From Mesorhizobium sp. YC-39 (GTDB lineage: Bacteria > Pseudomonadota > Alphaproteobacteria > Rhizobiales > Rhizobiaceae), in contig NZ_JAOWPS010000002.1 of assembly GCF_025753795.1 (NCBI RefSeq), positions 186,001-250,000 on the forward strand: 64,000 nt of DNA, written 5' to 3'. Below, piece after piece: positions 8,307-17,588 of this stretch. The notes beneath the pieces were generated by a model, which saw nothing but the letters and a program-made list of their open reading frames with translations, did not search any database and was not told the origin of the DNA. Each line of letters opens with the position of its first letter. Position 1 is the first letter of the stretch. Both the position numbers and the translations under genes were made by a program.

Positions 8307-9221
8307 TTGGAACGACCTGAAATACCCGTGGGGCTGCCGGCCGACATCGAACAGAAGAAAATGAAGGCCAGGCTTTGGTTTGAGACTTTGCGCGAACGCA
8401 TCTGCGCCGCCTTCGAGCAGATCGAGCAGGACCTGCAGGGGCCGCTGGCCTCGTGGTCGCCCGGCCGCTTCGAGAAGACGCCGTGGGAGCGAGACGAAGG
8501 CCGCGGCGGTGGCGGCACCATGTCGATGATGCATGGCCGGGTTTTCGAGAAGGTCGGCGTCCACACCTCGACGGTCTATGGCGAGTTCTCGCCGGAGTTC
8601 AGGAAGCAGATGCCGGGTGCCGAGGAAGATCCCAGCTTCTGGGCGAGCGGCATTTCGCTCATCGCCCATCCCTGGAACCCCAACGTGCCGGCCGTGCACA
8701 TGAACACGCGCATGGTCGTCACCTCGCGCCAATGGTTCGGCGGCGGCGCCGACCTGACGCCGGTGCTCGACCGCCGCCGCGTCCAGGACGATCCCGACAC
8801 GCTTGCCTTCCACCGGGCCATGCAATTCGCCTGCGAGAAGAACGCCGGCGTCGCCGACCATGTGAAATTCAAGGCCTGGTGCGACGAGTATTTCTACCTG
8901 CCGCACCGCAACGAGCCCCGCGGCACCGGCGGCATCTTCTTCGATTGGCTGCATTCGGGCGAGGACAAGGGCGGCTGGAACGCCGATTTCAACTTCGTCC
9001 AGGATGTCGGGCGGTCTTTTCTCGTCGTTTACGGACACCTCGTTCGGGCCAACTTCAATGACAACTGGACCGACGGCGACCGCGACGAGCAGTTGATTCG
9101 CCGTGGCCGCTACGTCGAGTTCAACTTGCTTCACGATCGCGGCACCATCTTCGGACTGAAGACCGGCGGCAATGTCGCCGCGATCCTGTCCAGCCTGCCG
9201 CCGGAGGTAAGGTGGCCGTAA
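8307..9221 (+). CDS. hemF: oxygen-dependent coproporphyrinogen III oxidase
   Basis: Cytoplasmic heme-biosynthesis enzyme that decarboxylates two propionates of coproporphyrinogen III to vinyls, using O2. 304 aa, the usual length. The family core is clear: [36 protein letters not shown] with the catalytic histidines, [28 protein letters not shown], and the C-terminal [15 protein letters not shown] chose a TTG start because GGAGA lies 6 bases upstream and the product then begins LERPEIP as in relatives; the longer frame runs back into a repeat. It is the aerobic route only; no hemN is in view. Confidence 0.95.
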   Translation: MERPEIPVGLPADIEQKKMKARLWFETLRERICAAFEQIEQDLQGPLASWSPGRFEKTPWERDEGRGGGGTMSMMHGRVFEKVGVHTSTVYGEFSPEFRKQMPGAEEDPSFWASGISLIAHPWNPNVPAVHMNTRMVVTSRQWFGGGADLTPVLDRRRVQDDPDTLAFHRAMQFACEKNAGVADHVKFKAWCDEYFYLPHRNEPRGTGGIFFDWLHSGEDKGGWNADFNFVQDVGRSFLVVYGHLVRANFNDNWTDGDRDEQLIRRGRYVEFNLLHDRGTIFGLKTGGNVAAILSSLPPEVRWP

Positions 9222-9424
9222 AATAATGGTGAGCGGGGCGTGAACCGCATTCGGGTCGCATTCGCCGAATCTTGACGCGCAATGTGGCGCTACGAATATC
9301 TTTTTCGTCTAATACACAATTGAAACAATTGGATTATCTGTCGTTTCCGGGCCGGGAAACGTCGGCGGTTCTCTCCTCCTCTGGAACCGCGACCCGACGC
9401 GACCGGACGGCCCATAATTGAGTG

Positions 9425-9448
9425 GGGCACCTGCCCAAACGGGTGCCC
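9425..9448 (+). promoter_or_regulatory. leader stem-loop ahead of the DUF1344 gene
   Basis: GGGCACC (9425-9431) pairs with GGTGCCC (9442-9448) around a 10-base loop, 11 bases before the AGGAGA ribosome-binding site. It may stabilise or regulate the mRNA, or end hemF transcription. No long U-tract follows. Confidence 0.45.
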
Positions 9449-9470
9449 TCATTTTCCAGGAGAGCATGCC

Positions 9471-9731
9471 ATGCGCAAGCTTATTATGACGGCTGCGGCT
9501 GCCGCCGTTCTCGCCTCTGGTGGCGCCGCGTTCGCCGCAGTCAAGCACACCACGGGCACGGTCAAGACCTATGATGGAACGGCTATGAGCCTTGTTCTGG
9601 ATGACGGATCTACCTTTACGCTGTCCAAGACCTTCAAGGATCCTGGCCTGAAGGCCGGCGAAAAGGTCCGCGTTTCGTGGGACATGAGCGGCAAGAACAA
9701 AGTTGCCGAGGCAGTCAAGATCGTGAAGTGA
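9471..9731 (+). CDS. exported DUF1344 family protein
   Basis: 86-aa periplasmic protein: signal peptide over residues 1-22 (MRKLIMTAAAAAVLASGGAAFA) and a small beta-rich domain with the DUF1344 pattern (VKTYDGTAMSLVLDDGSTFTL, then KAGEKVRVSWD). AGGAGA precedes the ATG with good spacing. The family is common in Rhizobiales and its function is unknown to me. It is monocistronic, flanked by a leader hairpin and a strong terminator, which suggests an abundant transcript. Confidence 0.85.
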   Translation: MRKLIMTAAAAAVLASGGAAFAAVKHTTGTVKTYDGTAMSLVLDDGSTFTLSKTFKDPGLKAGEKVRVSWDMSGKNKVAEAVKIVK

Positions 9732-9784
9732 TGGCCTGCCCGCTGGAGCAAGACACAGTCTTGTCTCCTGGACAGCGTAAGAGG

Positions 9785-9812
9785 GGCGGAGCAGCGCTGC
9801 TCCGCCTTTTCT
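9785..9812 (+). terminator. intrinsic terminator after the DUF1344 gene
   Basis: Perfect 22-bp palindrome GGCGGAGCAGC/GCTGCTCCGCC followed by TTTT and a pyrimidine-rich run. Confidence 0.9.
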
Positions 9813-9922
9813 GCCCTTTCGGATGACCCCGACCAGGATCCCAGTGATGCCCGCGCTGCTATGCAACTGATTCCACCGACATGTGTTATGCTAGTCCTTC
9901 AACGAGAAAAGGGAGAAATCCA

Positions 9923-10108
9923 ATGAAGGAATTTCAGTGCGGGTCGCTCGTTCCCGGCTGCGAGTGGCATACGCGCGCCGGTGAGGAAGCTGAAGTCATG
10001 CGCCGTGCCGTCGAGCATATGCGCGAGACGCATGGCGAAACGGTTATCCGCGAGACGATGATCGAGGCGATCCGTTCGCGAATCCAGAAGGTCCGAGACG
10101 CGGCCTGA
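9923..10108 (+). CDS. DUF1059 family protein
   Basis: 61-aa soluble protein with the compact DUF1059 layout: KEFQCGSLVPGC-W at the start, then an alpha-helical stretch with a conserved HMRETHG. GGGAG lies 7 bases ahead of the ATG; an upstream in-frame start has no such site. Function unknown; the C and H residues suggest possible metal binding. It converges on the cca gene with only 6 bp between stop codons. Confidence 0.8.
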   Translation: MKEFQCGSLVPGCEWHTRAGEEAEVMRRAVEHMRETHGETVIRETMIEAIRSRIQKVRDAA

Positions 10109-10114
10109 TCCTGC

Positions 10115-11383
10115 TTACACCTCAAGCGCTTTTGCGGCGCGCTTGAGCAGCGCGCCGCGGTCGAGCGCAAAGCCGGACTCGACCCATTCCCTTTCGAGAT
10201 TTTTCAAGGTTTCGCCGAGTTTGGGTCCCGGCGATGCGCCAAGCGCCGTCAGATCGGCGCCCTTGAGCGGAAAGTCTGGCTTTTGCCATTTTCCGGCGTA
10301 TGCAAGAAGGCGCGAAAAGCCACCTGCTTCGAGCAGCGCGTCATTGTCCTCGACCGCCCGCGTCCGCGCGGAAGCGAGCGAAAGCCGCAGACGGTCCACA
10401 AAACCTTGACGGTCGCCACGGTAGAGTTTCTTGGCGAGCTCCGCTTCGCTGAGCTTCGGCTCGACGGCATCCGTCAGCGCCCAGTGGCGCAAGCGCTCCG
10501 CCTCGCCGCCGGAGAATTTCAGCCGCTCGGCGAGCGTCTTCATGCGCTGGGCGTCCGGCGGCACGATCGCTTCCAGCCTGAGCAGCGGGTCCGGCGTCCA
10601 GCCCAGATCCTTCTCGCTCCTGGTCAGTCCGTGAATGGCGTCGATGCCCCATTTCTCGCTCTCCGGCAGGACGCTGCTGAGCACGCTGGCCTGGCGCATC
10701 CACAGCAAGGCGCGCGACGGATCCGGCGCCGACAGGAGCTTCTTCAGTTCGGACCAGATGCGTTCGGCCGAAAGCCGGTCGAGCCCTTCCTTGAGCCGGG
10801 CACAGGCCTTCAGCCCTTCGGCATCGGGCCGGCCGTCGCCATACCAGGCGAAGAAGCGGAAGAAGCGCAGGATGCGCAGGTAATCCTCGCGGATGCGGGC
10901 TTCCGGGTCACCGATGAAGCGCAGCCGGCGCGCTTCGATGTCGGCGATGCCGCCGACCAGGTCGACGACCGTGCCGTCGGCTTCGGCATAGAGCGCGTTG
11001 ATGGTGAAATCGCGCCGCTGCGCGTCTGCCTTCCAGTCGCGCCCGAACGAAACCTTGGCGCGCCGCCCGTCGGTCTCGATGTCGGCGCGTAAAGTGGTGA
11101 CTTCATATGGCTTCCCACCGGCGACGACCGTTATTGTGCCGTGCTCGATCCCGGTCGGCACCGCCTTGAAGCCCGCCGCCTCGGCTCGGCGGATGGTCTC
11201 CTGCGGCAGGCAAGTGGTGGCGATGTCGATGTCGGCGACCGACTGGCCGATGAGCGTGTTGCGCACCGCGCCGCCGGCGACACGCGCCTCTTCGCCGTCC
11301 TCCGCCAATATGGCCAGCAGGCGCTGCAGATGCTTGTTGCCGAGCCAGTCGGCCCTGCCCGCGAGGGACACGCTGCCGCTCAC
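10115..11383 (-). CDS. cca: CCA tRNA nucleotidyltransferase / poly(A) polymerase family
   Basis: Class II nucleotidyltransferase of 422 aa that adds or repairs the 3'-CCA of tRNA. The active site is visible: GGAVRN at residues 37-42, then D51-x-D53 (DIDIATT), the metal-binding carboxylates. RRDFTINALY, typical of this family, follows, then the C-terminal RNA-binding helices. The GTG start overlaps the stop of the Nudix gene (GTGA), so it is translationally coupled. Third gene of a DUF1285-Nudix-cca operon. A poly(A) polymerase role cannot be excluded from sequence alone. Confidence 0.93.
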   Translation of the reverse strand: MSGSVSLAGRADWLGNKHLQRLLAILAEDGEEARVAGGAVRNTLIGQSVADIDIATTCLPQETIRRAEAAGFKAVPTGIEHGTITVVAGGKPYEVTTLRADIETDGRRAKVSFGRDWKADAQRRDFTINALYAEADGTVVDLVGGIADIEARRLRFIGDPEARIREDYLRILRFFRFFAWYGDGRPDAEGLKACARLKEGLDRLSAERIWSELKKLLSAPDPSRALLWMRQASVLSSVLPESEKWGIDAIHGLTRSEKDLGWTPDPLLRLEAIVPPDAQRMKTLAERLKFSGGEAERLRHWALTDAVEPKLSEAELAKKLYRGDRQGFVDRLRLSLASARTRAVEDNDALLEAGGFSRLLAYAGKWQKPDFPLKGADLTALGASPGPKLGETLKNLEREWVESGFALDRGALLKRAAKALEV

Positions 11384-12015
11384 GTATAGAGCCTCTCATA
11401 GAGTGTCCGGATGATGCCGGCGGTGACGCCCCAGATGCGTTGCCCGCCATAGGGCATCTCGTAGAAGAACCATTCAAGATCGTTCCACATGCGGCTGTCC
11501 CTGGTGTGGTTGGCCGGGTCCATCAGGAAGCGCAGCGGCACTTCGAAGGCGGCGTCGACCTCTTCGGAATTCAGCGTCAGGGAAAAGCCCGGCCGCACCA
11601 TTGCCAGCACAGGGGCGATGCGATAGCCGCTGCCTGCGACATAATCGGGCATGCGGCCGATGATCTCGATCCGGTCCTGGCCGAGCCCGATCTCCTCGAA
11701 TGTCTCGCGCAGGGCCGCCGCTTCGGGCGTGGGATCGGTCGGATCGATCGTGCCACCGGGGAAGGCCACCTGCCCTGAATGATTGCGCAGCTTCTCCGCC
11801 CGCTTGGTTAAAAGGACCGTGGCGTCGCGACCATGGTCGACCACCGGGATCAGCACGGCGGCATCGCGCAGCGCTTTGACCAGCTTCATCCTGGGATGAC
11901 CGGGGTTGAAGCGATGGTCGCCGAAATCGTCGCCGGCATGGGCTTGCGGCTGTGCCGCGACGCGGGCGCGAAAATCCTCGGCTGAAAACGGCGTGGGCGT
12001 CACCTGGTCCATCAT
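11380..12015 (-). CDS. Nudix hydrolase, CoA pyrophosphatase type
   Basis: 211-aa Nudix hydrolase of the NudL/YeaB group, which cleaves coenzyme A or related diphosphates. The Nudix box spans about residues 87-111 (FPGG...DP-DP...AALRETFEEIGL) and has all catalytic acids; the two extra residues before the RE-EE helix are typical of this subgroup. VLLTKRAEKLRNHSGQVAFPGG is the family's usual lead-in. It starts 10 bp after DUF1285 and overlaps cca, in an arrangement common in rhizobia. Confidence 0.92.
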   Translation of the reverse strand: MMDQVTPTPFSAEDFRARVAAQPQAHAGDDFGDHRFNPGHPRMKLVKALRDAAVLIPVVDHGRDATVLLTKRAEKLRNHSGQVAFPGGTIDPTDPTPEAAALRETFEEIGLGQDRIEIIGRMPDYVAGSGYRIAPVLAMVRPGFSLTLNSEEVDAAFEVPLRFLMDPANHTRDSRMWNDLEWFFYEMPYGGQRIWGVTAGIIRTLYERLYT

Positions 12016-12025
12016 CTGTTGTCCG

Positions 12026-12661
12026 TCACGCGCTCAGCCGATTGAGCTTTTCCGCCGGCATGATCGGGTAGACCGCGCCTTTCGAACGCACGGCAAACAT
12101 CCTTCTGCCGTCGATTTCGATCTCTTCGCCATGCTCGACCAGCTCGTACATCACTGGTCGCGCCACCAGCGCTTCCAGCCGCCCGCGCACCAGAACATAG
12201 GGTTTCAGGCCACCGGTCGCATCCTCGTCGACGAAGCGCAGCGGATGGCCAGGCCCGGCCTCGACCACATCGCCGACGTTGGTGCGAAAGGTGATGATCT
12301 GCCCGTCGCCGCGACCGGAAACATCCATCTCGACGGCGACGAAGGGTGCATCGACGACACGGATGCCAACCCTTTCCACTGGCGTCACCAGATAGGTCCT
12401 GCCGTCTTCGTCCTTGCGCAGCACCGAGGAAAACAGCTGCACCAGCGGCATGCGACCGATCGGCGTACCCAGATAGAACCAGGTGCCGTCCTGCTTGATC
12501 TCCATGTCGAGATCGCCGCAGAAGGTCGGATTCCAGCGCTCCACCGGCGCCGGGCCCTTGCCCGCGCGGGTCGCGCGGGAGACGAGCGCTTCCAGCCCCC
12601 GCGCCTCGGTAGCGGCCGTCAAACTATCCTGGCGAAGGTCGGTGCGTTCCGTCATGGTCAC
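12026..12661 (-). CDS. DUF1285 domain protein
   Basis: 211-aa soluble protein matching DUF1285: [29 protein letters not shown] is the family hallmark, followed by [18 protein letters not shown]. Structures in this family show an SH3-like pair of subdomains; the function is unestablished. It is the first gene of the minus-strand DUF1285-Nudix-cca operon and diverges from moxR across about 140 bp that must hold both promoters. Confidence 0.88.
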   Translation of the reverse strand: [211 protein letters not shown]

Positions 12662-12802
12662 GAAATAGTCACTGTTGTTCCGCTTGTCAGCCTAAGTCTG
12701 TGATTTAAGTTCAAAGAGGCACGCCACGCGAGGCCGAATCGCGGCATTCTGCGGCACTGTGAGGTGCAAGCCGGTATTTCCAACCAGAAGGATCGATGCT
12801 GC

Positions 12803-13807
12803 ATGAGCGTGATGATCAAGGAAAGCCCGATCAGCGAGAAGGACATGATCGCCGATGCCGAGAAGGCGCTGGCCGACATTTCCAGGGTTCGCGAGGGCGT
12901 TGGCCGCGTCATCTTCGGCCAGGAAAGCGTCGTCGAGCGCACGCTGGTGGCGCTTCTGGCTGGCGGCCACGCGCTGCTGGTCGGTGTGCCAGGCCTCGCC
13001 AAGACCAAGCTGGTCGAGACGCTGGGTATCGTACTCGGCCTCGATTCCCGCCGCATCCAGTTCACACCCGACCTGATGCCGTCCGACATTCTCGGCTCCG
13101 AGGTGATGGAGCAGGATGAATTCGGCAAGCGCTCCTTCCGCTTCATCTCCGGACCGATCTTCGCGCAGCTTTTGATGGCCGACGAGATCAACCGCGCCTC
13201 GCCGCGCACCCAGTCGGCGCTTCTGCAGTCGATGCAGGAATACCACGTCACCATCGCCGGCGCCCGTCATGACCTGCCGGCGCCCTTCCACGTGCTGGCA
13301 ACGCAGAACCCGCTGGAGCAGGAAGGCACCTACCCCCTGCCGGAGGCGCAGCTCGACCGTTTCCTGATGCAAGTCGACATCCTCTATCCCGACGTCGAGG
13401 CGGAGCGCCGCATCCTGCTGGAGACCACCGGCGTCGAGGACGCGAAGGCGCAGAATGTGCTGCAGCCGGCACGGCTGAAAGAGATCCAGACCCTGATCCG
13501 CCGCATGCCGGTACCGGAAAGCGTCGTCGAGGCGATCCTCACGCTGGTGCGCTCGGCGCGCCCCGGCCAGGGCAATGCCGAGACCGACAAGCATGTCGCC
13601 TGGGGCCCTGGCCCGCGCGCCAGCCAGGCGCTGACACTGTGCGCCCGCGCCCGCGCCCTGTATGATGGACGGCTGGCGCCGTCGGTCGACGATATCAGAG
13701 CACTGGCCGAGCCGGTGTTGCAGCACCGCATGGCGCTGACCTTCGCCGCCCGCGCCGAGGGTACGACTGTGCGCGACGTGGTGGCGAAACTGGCAAAAGG
13801 TATCTGA
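12803..13807 (+). CDS. MoxR-type AAA+ ATPase
   Basis: 334-aa AAA+ chaperone of the MoxR family, thought to help assemble or activate partner protein complexes with a DUF58/VWA protein. Walker A GVPGLAKTK at residues 61-69, Walker B LLMADEIN at about 123-130, sensor 1 LATQNP and the arginine-finger region YPLPEAQLDRF are all present. Start at MSVMIKESP, preceded by AGAAGGAT. First gene of a tightly packed four-gene operon: its stop overlaps the next ATG (TGATG). Confidence 0.93.
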   Translation: MSVMIKESPISEKDMIADAEKALADISRVREGVGRVIFGQESVVERTLVALLAGGHALLVGVPGLAKTKLVETLGIVLGLDSRRIQFTPDLMPSDILGSEVMEQDEFGKRSFRFISGPIFAQLLMADEINRASPRTQSALLQSMQEYHVTIAGARHDLPAPFHVLATQNPLEQEGTYPLPEAQLDRFLMQVDILYPDVEAERRILLETTGVEDAKAQNVLQPARLKEIQTLIRRMPVPESVVEAILTLVRSARPGQGNAETDKHVAWGPGPRASQALTLCARARALYDGRLAPSVDDIRALAEPVLQHRMALTFAARAEGTTVRDVVAKLAKGI

Positions 13808-14766
13808 TGGGGCGCATAGGCGAGGTCCAGGCACCGGCTGCGACGCGCGACGCGCTCGCCCGTGGCCGGTTGCGAGCCTCGCTGGTGCCGGATCTGCTGG
13901 TCGAGGCGCGCCGCATCGTCAACACGGTGATTGCCGGCTGGCATGGCCGCCGCAAGCGCGGCATCGGTGAGAATTTCTGGCAGTTCCGGCCCTATGTCGA
14001 AGGCGATTCCTCGCGCATCGACTGGCGCCGCTCGGCCCGCGACGATCACACCTATGTGCGCGACCGCGAATGGGAGGCCGCCCATACGGTATGGCTATGG
14101 GCCGACCCCTCGCCCTCCATGCTCTACAAATCGACCGGAGCGACCGTCTCCAAGGAATCGCGCGCGCTGGTGCTGGCGCTGGCCATGGCCGAGCTTCTGT
14201 CGCGCAGCGGCGAGCGTATCGCCTGGCCGGGCCTGACCGATCCGTTCACCGCCCGCAACGGCGCCGAGCGCATCGCCGCCCAGCTCACCCATGCCTCCGG
14301 CCTGCCAGCAAAGCCGGACCTTTCCGGCATCCGCCGCTTTTGCGACATCATCCTCATCAGCGATTTCCTCGACTCGGTCGAGGACACCATGGCCTGGCTC
14401 GACGTGCTCGCCCGCCATGGCGTGCGTGCCCATCTGATCGAGGTCGCCGACCCGGCCGAAGAGACCTTCCCCTATGCCGGCCGCACCGAATTCACCGATC
14501 CCGAGACCGGCGAAAAGCTGACCGCTGGCCGCGCCGAAACGCTGGGCGATGAATACCGCCTGCTCTACACCGCGCGGCGCCAGGAGCTGGCCGGCTGGTG
14601 CAAGCGGCTCGGCTGGAGCTTCACCGTCAACCACACCGACCGCCTCGCCTCCGAGGCGCTGGTGCGCATCCACATGGCGATGACCGCCGGTGGCGGTCAT
14701 GCCGGGCTGACCGCAGGTCATGCCGGGCCGGCCGCTGGCGGCCATGCCGGAAGGATCAGCGCATGA
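13807..14766 (+). CDS. DUF58 domain protein, MoxR partner
   Basis: 319-aa protein with the DUF58 core: FRPYVEGDSSRIDWRRSARDD-TYVRDREWE, immediately followed by a VWA-like fold whose aspartate-serine motif appears as ADPSPSM. DUF58 proteins typically accompany MoxR ATPases and are the likely chaperone clients. The C-terminal tail carries GGHAGLTAGHAG repeats of low complexity. Its start overlaps moxR and its stop overlaps the next gene (ATGA), implying coupled translation. Confidence 0.9.
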   Translation: MGRIGEVQAPAATRDALARGRLRASLVPDLLVEARRIVNTVIAGWHGRRKRGIGENFWQFRPYVEGDSSRIDWRRSARDDHTYVRDREWEAAHTVWLWADPSPSMLYKSTGATVSKESRALVLALAMAELLSRSGERIAWPGLTDPFTARNGAERIAAQLTHASGLPAKPDLSGIRRFCDIILISDFLDSVEDTMAWLDVLARHGVRAHLIEVADPAEETFPYAGRTEFTDPETGEKLTAGRAETLGDEYRLLYTARRQELAGWCKRLGWSFTVNHTDRLASEALVRIHMAMTAGGGHAGLTAGHAGPAAGGHAGRISA

Positions 14767-17585
14767 GTTGGCTGCCGCTTTCCTTCGGCGCGCCCATGGT
14801 GCTGTGGGGCCTCCTGGCATTGCCGGTGATCTGGTGGCTGTTGCGGCTCACCCCGCCCAAGCCGCAGACCGAGACTTTCCCGCCGCTGAAGATCCTGGCC
14901 CGCGTTTTGAAGCGTGAGGAGACGCCGCATCAAAGCCCGTGGTGGCTGACGCTGCTCCGGCTTTTGATGGCGGCTCTGGTCGTCGCGGCACTTGCCGAAC
15001 CCGTCTTCAATCCACGCGAAAAACTGCCGGCCGAGGGCGCAGCGCTCGCATTGGTCATCGACAATGACTGGGCCAGTGCCGCCGACTGGGGCAAGCGCGT
15101 CGCCACCGCCGAGCGGCTGATCGCCGATGCCGGGTCCAATGGCGTGCCGGTCATCATCGCCTTCACCGCGGAAAAGCCGAATGCCGAGATCGGCCCCTTC
15201 GACGCTGCCGCCGCGCTCGACCGGCTGCGCGCGGCAAAGCCGCGGCCGATCCCGACCGACCGCCCGGCCGTCTATGCCCGCGTCGCTGGGACGCTGGAGA
15301 GCTTGCCAGGCGCCAGCGTCGCCGTGCTCGCCGACGGTCTGGCGGCGAAAGGCGACGAGGCCGCCTTCAACACGCTTTTATCGAAGAACGCGGCGCGTGT
15401 CGTCTGGGCCGTCTCCGACCGGTTGACCTTGACCGGGCTGACCGGCGCCGACAACCAGGTCGACGGCTTTGCGCTGACTGCCATCCGCGCGCCGGGCGAC
15501 CCGGCGCCGGCTCAGGTGACCGCCGGCGCTTTCGACGACAAGGGCCGCCGCATCGCCGACGCGACGCTGACCTTCGCGCCGGGCGAGGCCACCGCCACCG
15601 GCACGATGACGGTGCCGTTCGAACTGCGCAACGACTTCGCTTCGATCGCGCTCGACGGCGAGCGCCAGGCCGGCGCCGTGCGGGTGCTCGACGAGAATTC
15701 CAAGCGCCGCCGCGTCGGGCTCCTGTCGCAGGCCGAAGCCGATCAGGCGCAGCCGCTTCTGTCGCCGCTCTACTATATCAGGCGCGCGCTGCAGCCCTTC
15801 GCCGATCTGGTCGAACCGTCAAGCGCCGACCTCGCCGACGCCATCCCGCAGCTCCTCGACCAGAAGCCGGCGATGATCGTCATGGCCGATATAGGCATCA
15901 TTCCCGAGCAGGTGCGGCAAAGACTGGTCGACTGGGTAGACAATGGCGGCACGCTGGTGCGCTTTGCCGGTTCACGGCTGGCCGCCGCCGGCAATGACGA
16001 CGACCTGCTGCCGGTCCGCTTGCGCACCGGCGAACGCTCGCTTGGCGGCGCGCTGTCATGGACGACCCCGCAGCCGGTAACGGAATTTCCGAAGACCGGC
16101 CCCTTCACCGACCTCGCGCCGCCCGCCGAAGTCACCGTCACCAGGCAGGTCCTGGCCGAGCCGACGCCCGACATCGTCGAGCGCACCTGGGCCACGCTGG
16201 CCGACGGCACGCCGCTGGTGACCGGGCTGAAGAAGGGCAAGGGCACGCTGGTCCTGTTCCATGTCACGCCGGAAGCGACATGGTCGAGCCTGCCGATCTC
16301 CGGCAGCTTCGTCGAAATGCTGCGGCGCATCGTGCAGCTGTCGCGCAATCAGGGCGCGGCGGTCGCCAATGCCGAAGCCGCCGCCACCTCGCTGGCGCCC
16401 TATCGCATGATATCAGCCGATGGCACGCTGGTGCCGCCGACACCCGATGCAAGGCCGCTGGTGCCGGGCGCCGGCCCGCTGCCGGTGACGTTCGAGAACC
16501 CACCCGGCCTCTACGGTTCCGAAACCGGCGTCTTCGCCCACAATCTGCTCGAAGGCGGCAGCACTTTCGCACCGCTGGTCCGCCCTCAGATCACCGTGCC
16601 GGTCACCACCGTCCAATACGCCTTCGATGAATCGCATGATCTGAAAGGACCGCTGGTGGCGGCGGCTCTGGCTTTGATGGTGCTCGACACGCTGGCCGTG
16701 TTCTGGATGGGCGGCCTGTTCTCGCGCCGGCCACGCCGTGCCCGGACTGCGGCAACCGCGGCCGCCCTGCTGATTGCGCTCGGCGCCTTGCTCGGCCACG
16801 CCGACATCGCCCGCGCCGACGATGCAAAGCCCGGCGACACCCAGGCGATCGAGGACATTTCGAAGACCAGGATCGCCTATGTGCTGACCGGCGAGCCCGG
16901 CGTCGATTCGATCAGCCGCGCCGGGCTCGAAGGCCTGACCCGTTTCCTGATCGAGAAGACCGCGCTCGAACCCGGAGCGCCGGCCGGCGTCGACATCTCC
17001 AAGGATGAACTGTCCTTCTACCCGCTGATCTATTGGCCGATCGACTCCACCGCCCCGATGCCGAGCGAGGCGGCGATCGCCCGCATCGACGCCTATATGC
17101 AGCAGGGCGGTACGGTTCTGTTCGACACGCGCGACCAGTTCGCCAACGGCATCGGCGCCGATTCGACCAGCCCGGCGACAGAGCGGCTGCGCGACATCCT
17201 CGGCAATCTCAACGTGCCGCCGTTGGAACCAGTGCCGTCGGACCACGTGCTGACCAAGTCCTTCTACATCTTGCCCGAGTTTCCCGGCCGCTTCGCCGGC
17301 AGCCCGCTCTGGGTCGAAGCGTCGCTCGAAGCCAGCAACACCGAGAACCGCCCGGTGCGCACCGGCGACGGCGTCTCGCCGATCATGATCACCGCCAATG
17401 ACTTCGCCGGCGCCTGGGCGGTCGACGAGAATGGCGACCCGCTTTTGCCGACCGTGCCGTCGGACCCGATGCAGCGCATCTATGCGCTGCGCGCCGGCGT
17501 CAACATCATGATGTACATGCTGACCGGCAACTACAAATCCGACCAGGTGCATGTGCCGGTGCTGCTCGAACGGCTGGGGCAGTAA
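14763..17585 (+). CDS. large membrane protein with BatA-like N-terminus and DUF4159 domain
   Basis: 940 aa. Two N-terminal membrane helices (about residues 8-28 and 60-80) bracket a BatA-type segment (PLKILARVLKREETPHQSPWW). A long periplasmic or cytoplasmic region follows, then two helices around residues 660-715, and a C-terminal DUF4159 domain beginning KTRIAYVLTGEPGVDSISRAGLEGL and containing YPLIYWPID and GGTVLFDTRDQ. DUF4159 resembles a glutamine-amidotransferase-like fold (family knowledge). I took the ATG overlapping the DUF58 stop; the open frame extends farther upstream only as shadow of that gene. Confidence 0.88.
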   Translation: MSWLPLSFGAPMVLWGLLALPVIWWLLRLTPPKPQTETFPPLKILARVLKREETPHQSPWWLTLLRLLMAALVVAALAEPVFNPREKLPAEGAALALVIDNDWASAADWGKRVATAERLIADAGSNGVPVIIAFTAEKPNAEIGPFDAAAALDRLRAAKPRPIPTDRPAVYARVAGTLESLPGASVAVLADGLAAKGDEAAFNTLLSKNAARVVWAVSDRLTLTGLTGADNQVDGFALTAIRAPGDPAPAQVTAGAFDDKGRRIADATLTFAPGEATATGTMTVPFELRNDFASIALDGERQAGAVRVLDENSKRRRVGLLSQAEADQAQPLLSPLYYIRRALQPFADLVEPSSADLADAIPQLLDQKPAMIVMADIGIIPEQVRQRLVDWVDNGGTLVRFAGSRLAAAGNDDDLLPVRLRTGERSLGGALSWTTPQPVTEFPKTGPFTDLAPPAEVTVTRQVLAEPTPDIVERTWATLADGTPLVTGLKKGKGTLVLFHVTPEATWSSLPISGSFVEMLRRIVQLSRNQGAAVANAEAAATSLAPYRMISADGTLVPPTPDARPLVPGAGPLPVTFENPPGLYGSETGVFAHNLLEGGSTFAPLVRPQITVPVTTVQYAFDESHDLKGPLVAAALALMVLDTLAVFWMGGLFSRRPRRARTAATAAALLIALGALLGHADIARADDAKPGDTQAIEDISKTRIAYVLTGEPGVDSISRAGLEGLTRFLIEKTALEPGAPAGVDISKDELSFYPLIYWPIDSTAPMPSEAAIARIDAYMQQGGTVLFDTRDQFANGIGADSTSPATERLRDILGNLNVPPLEPVPSDHVLTKSFYILPEFPGRFAGSPLWVEASLEASNTENRPVRTGDGVSPIMITANDFAGAWAVDENGDPLLPTVPSDPMQRIYALRAGVNIMMYMLTGNYKSDQVHVPVLLERLGQ

Positions 17586-17588
17586 GCC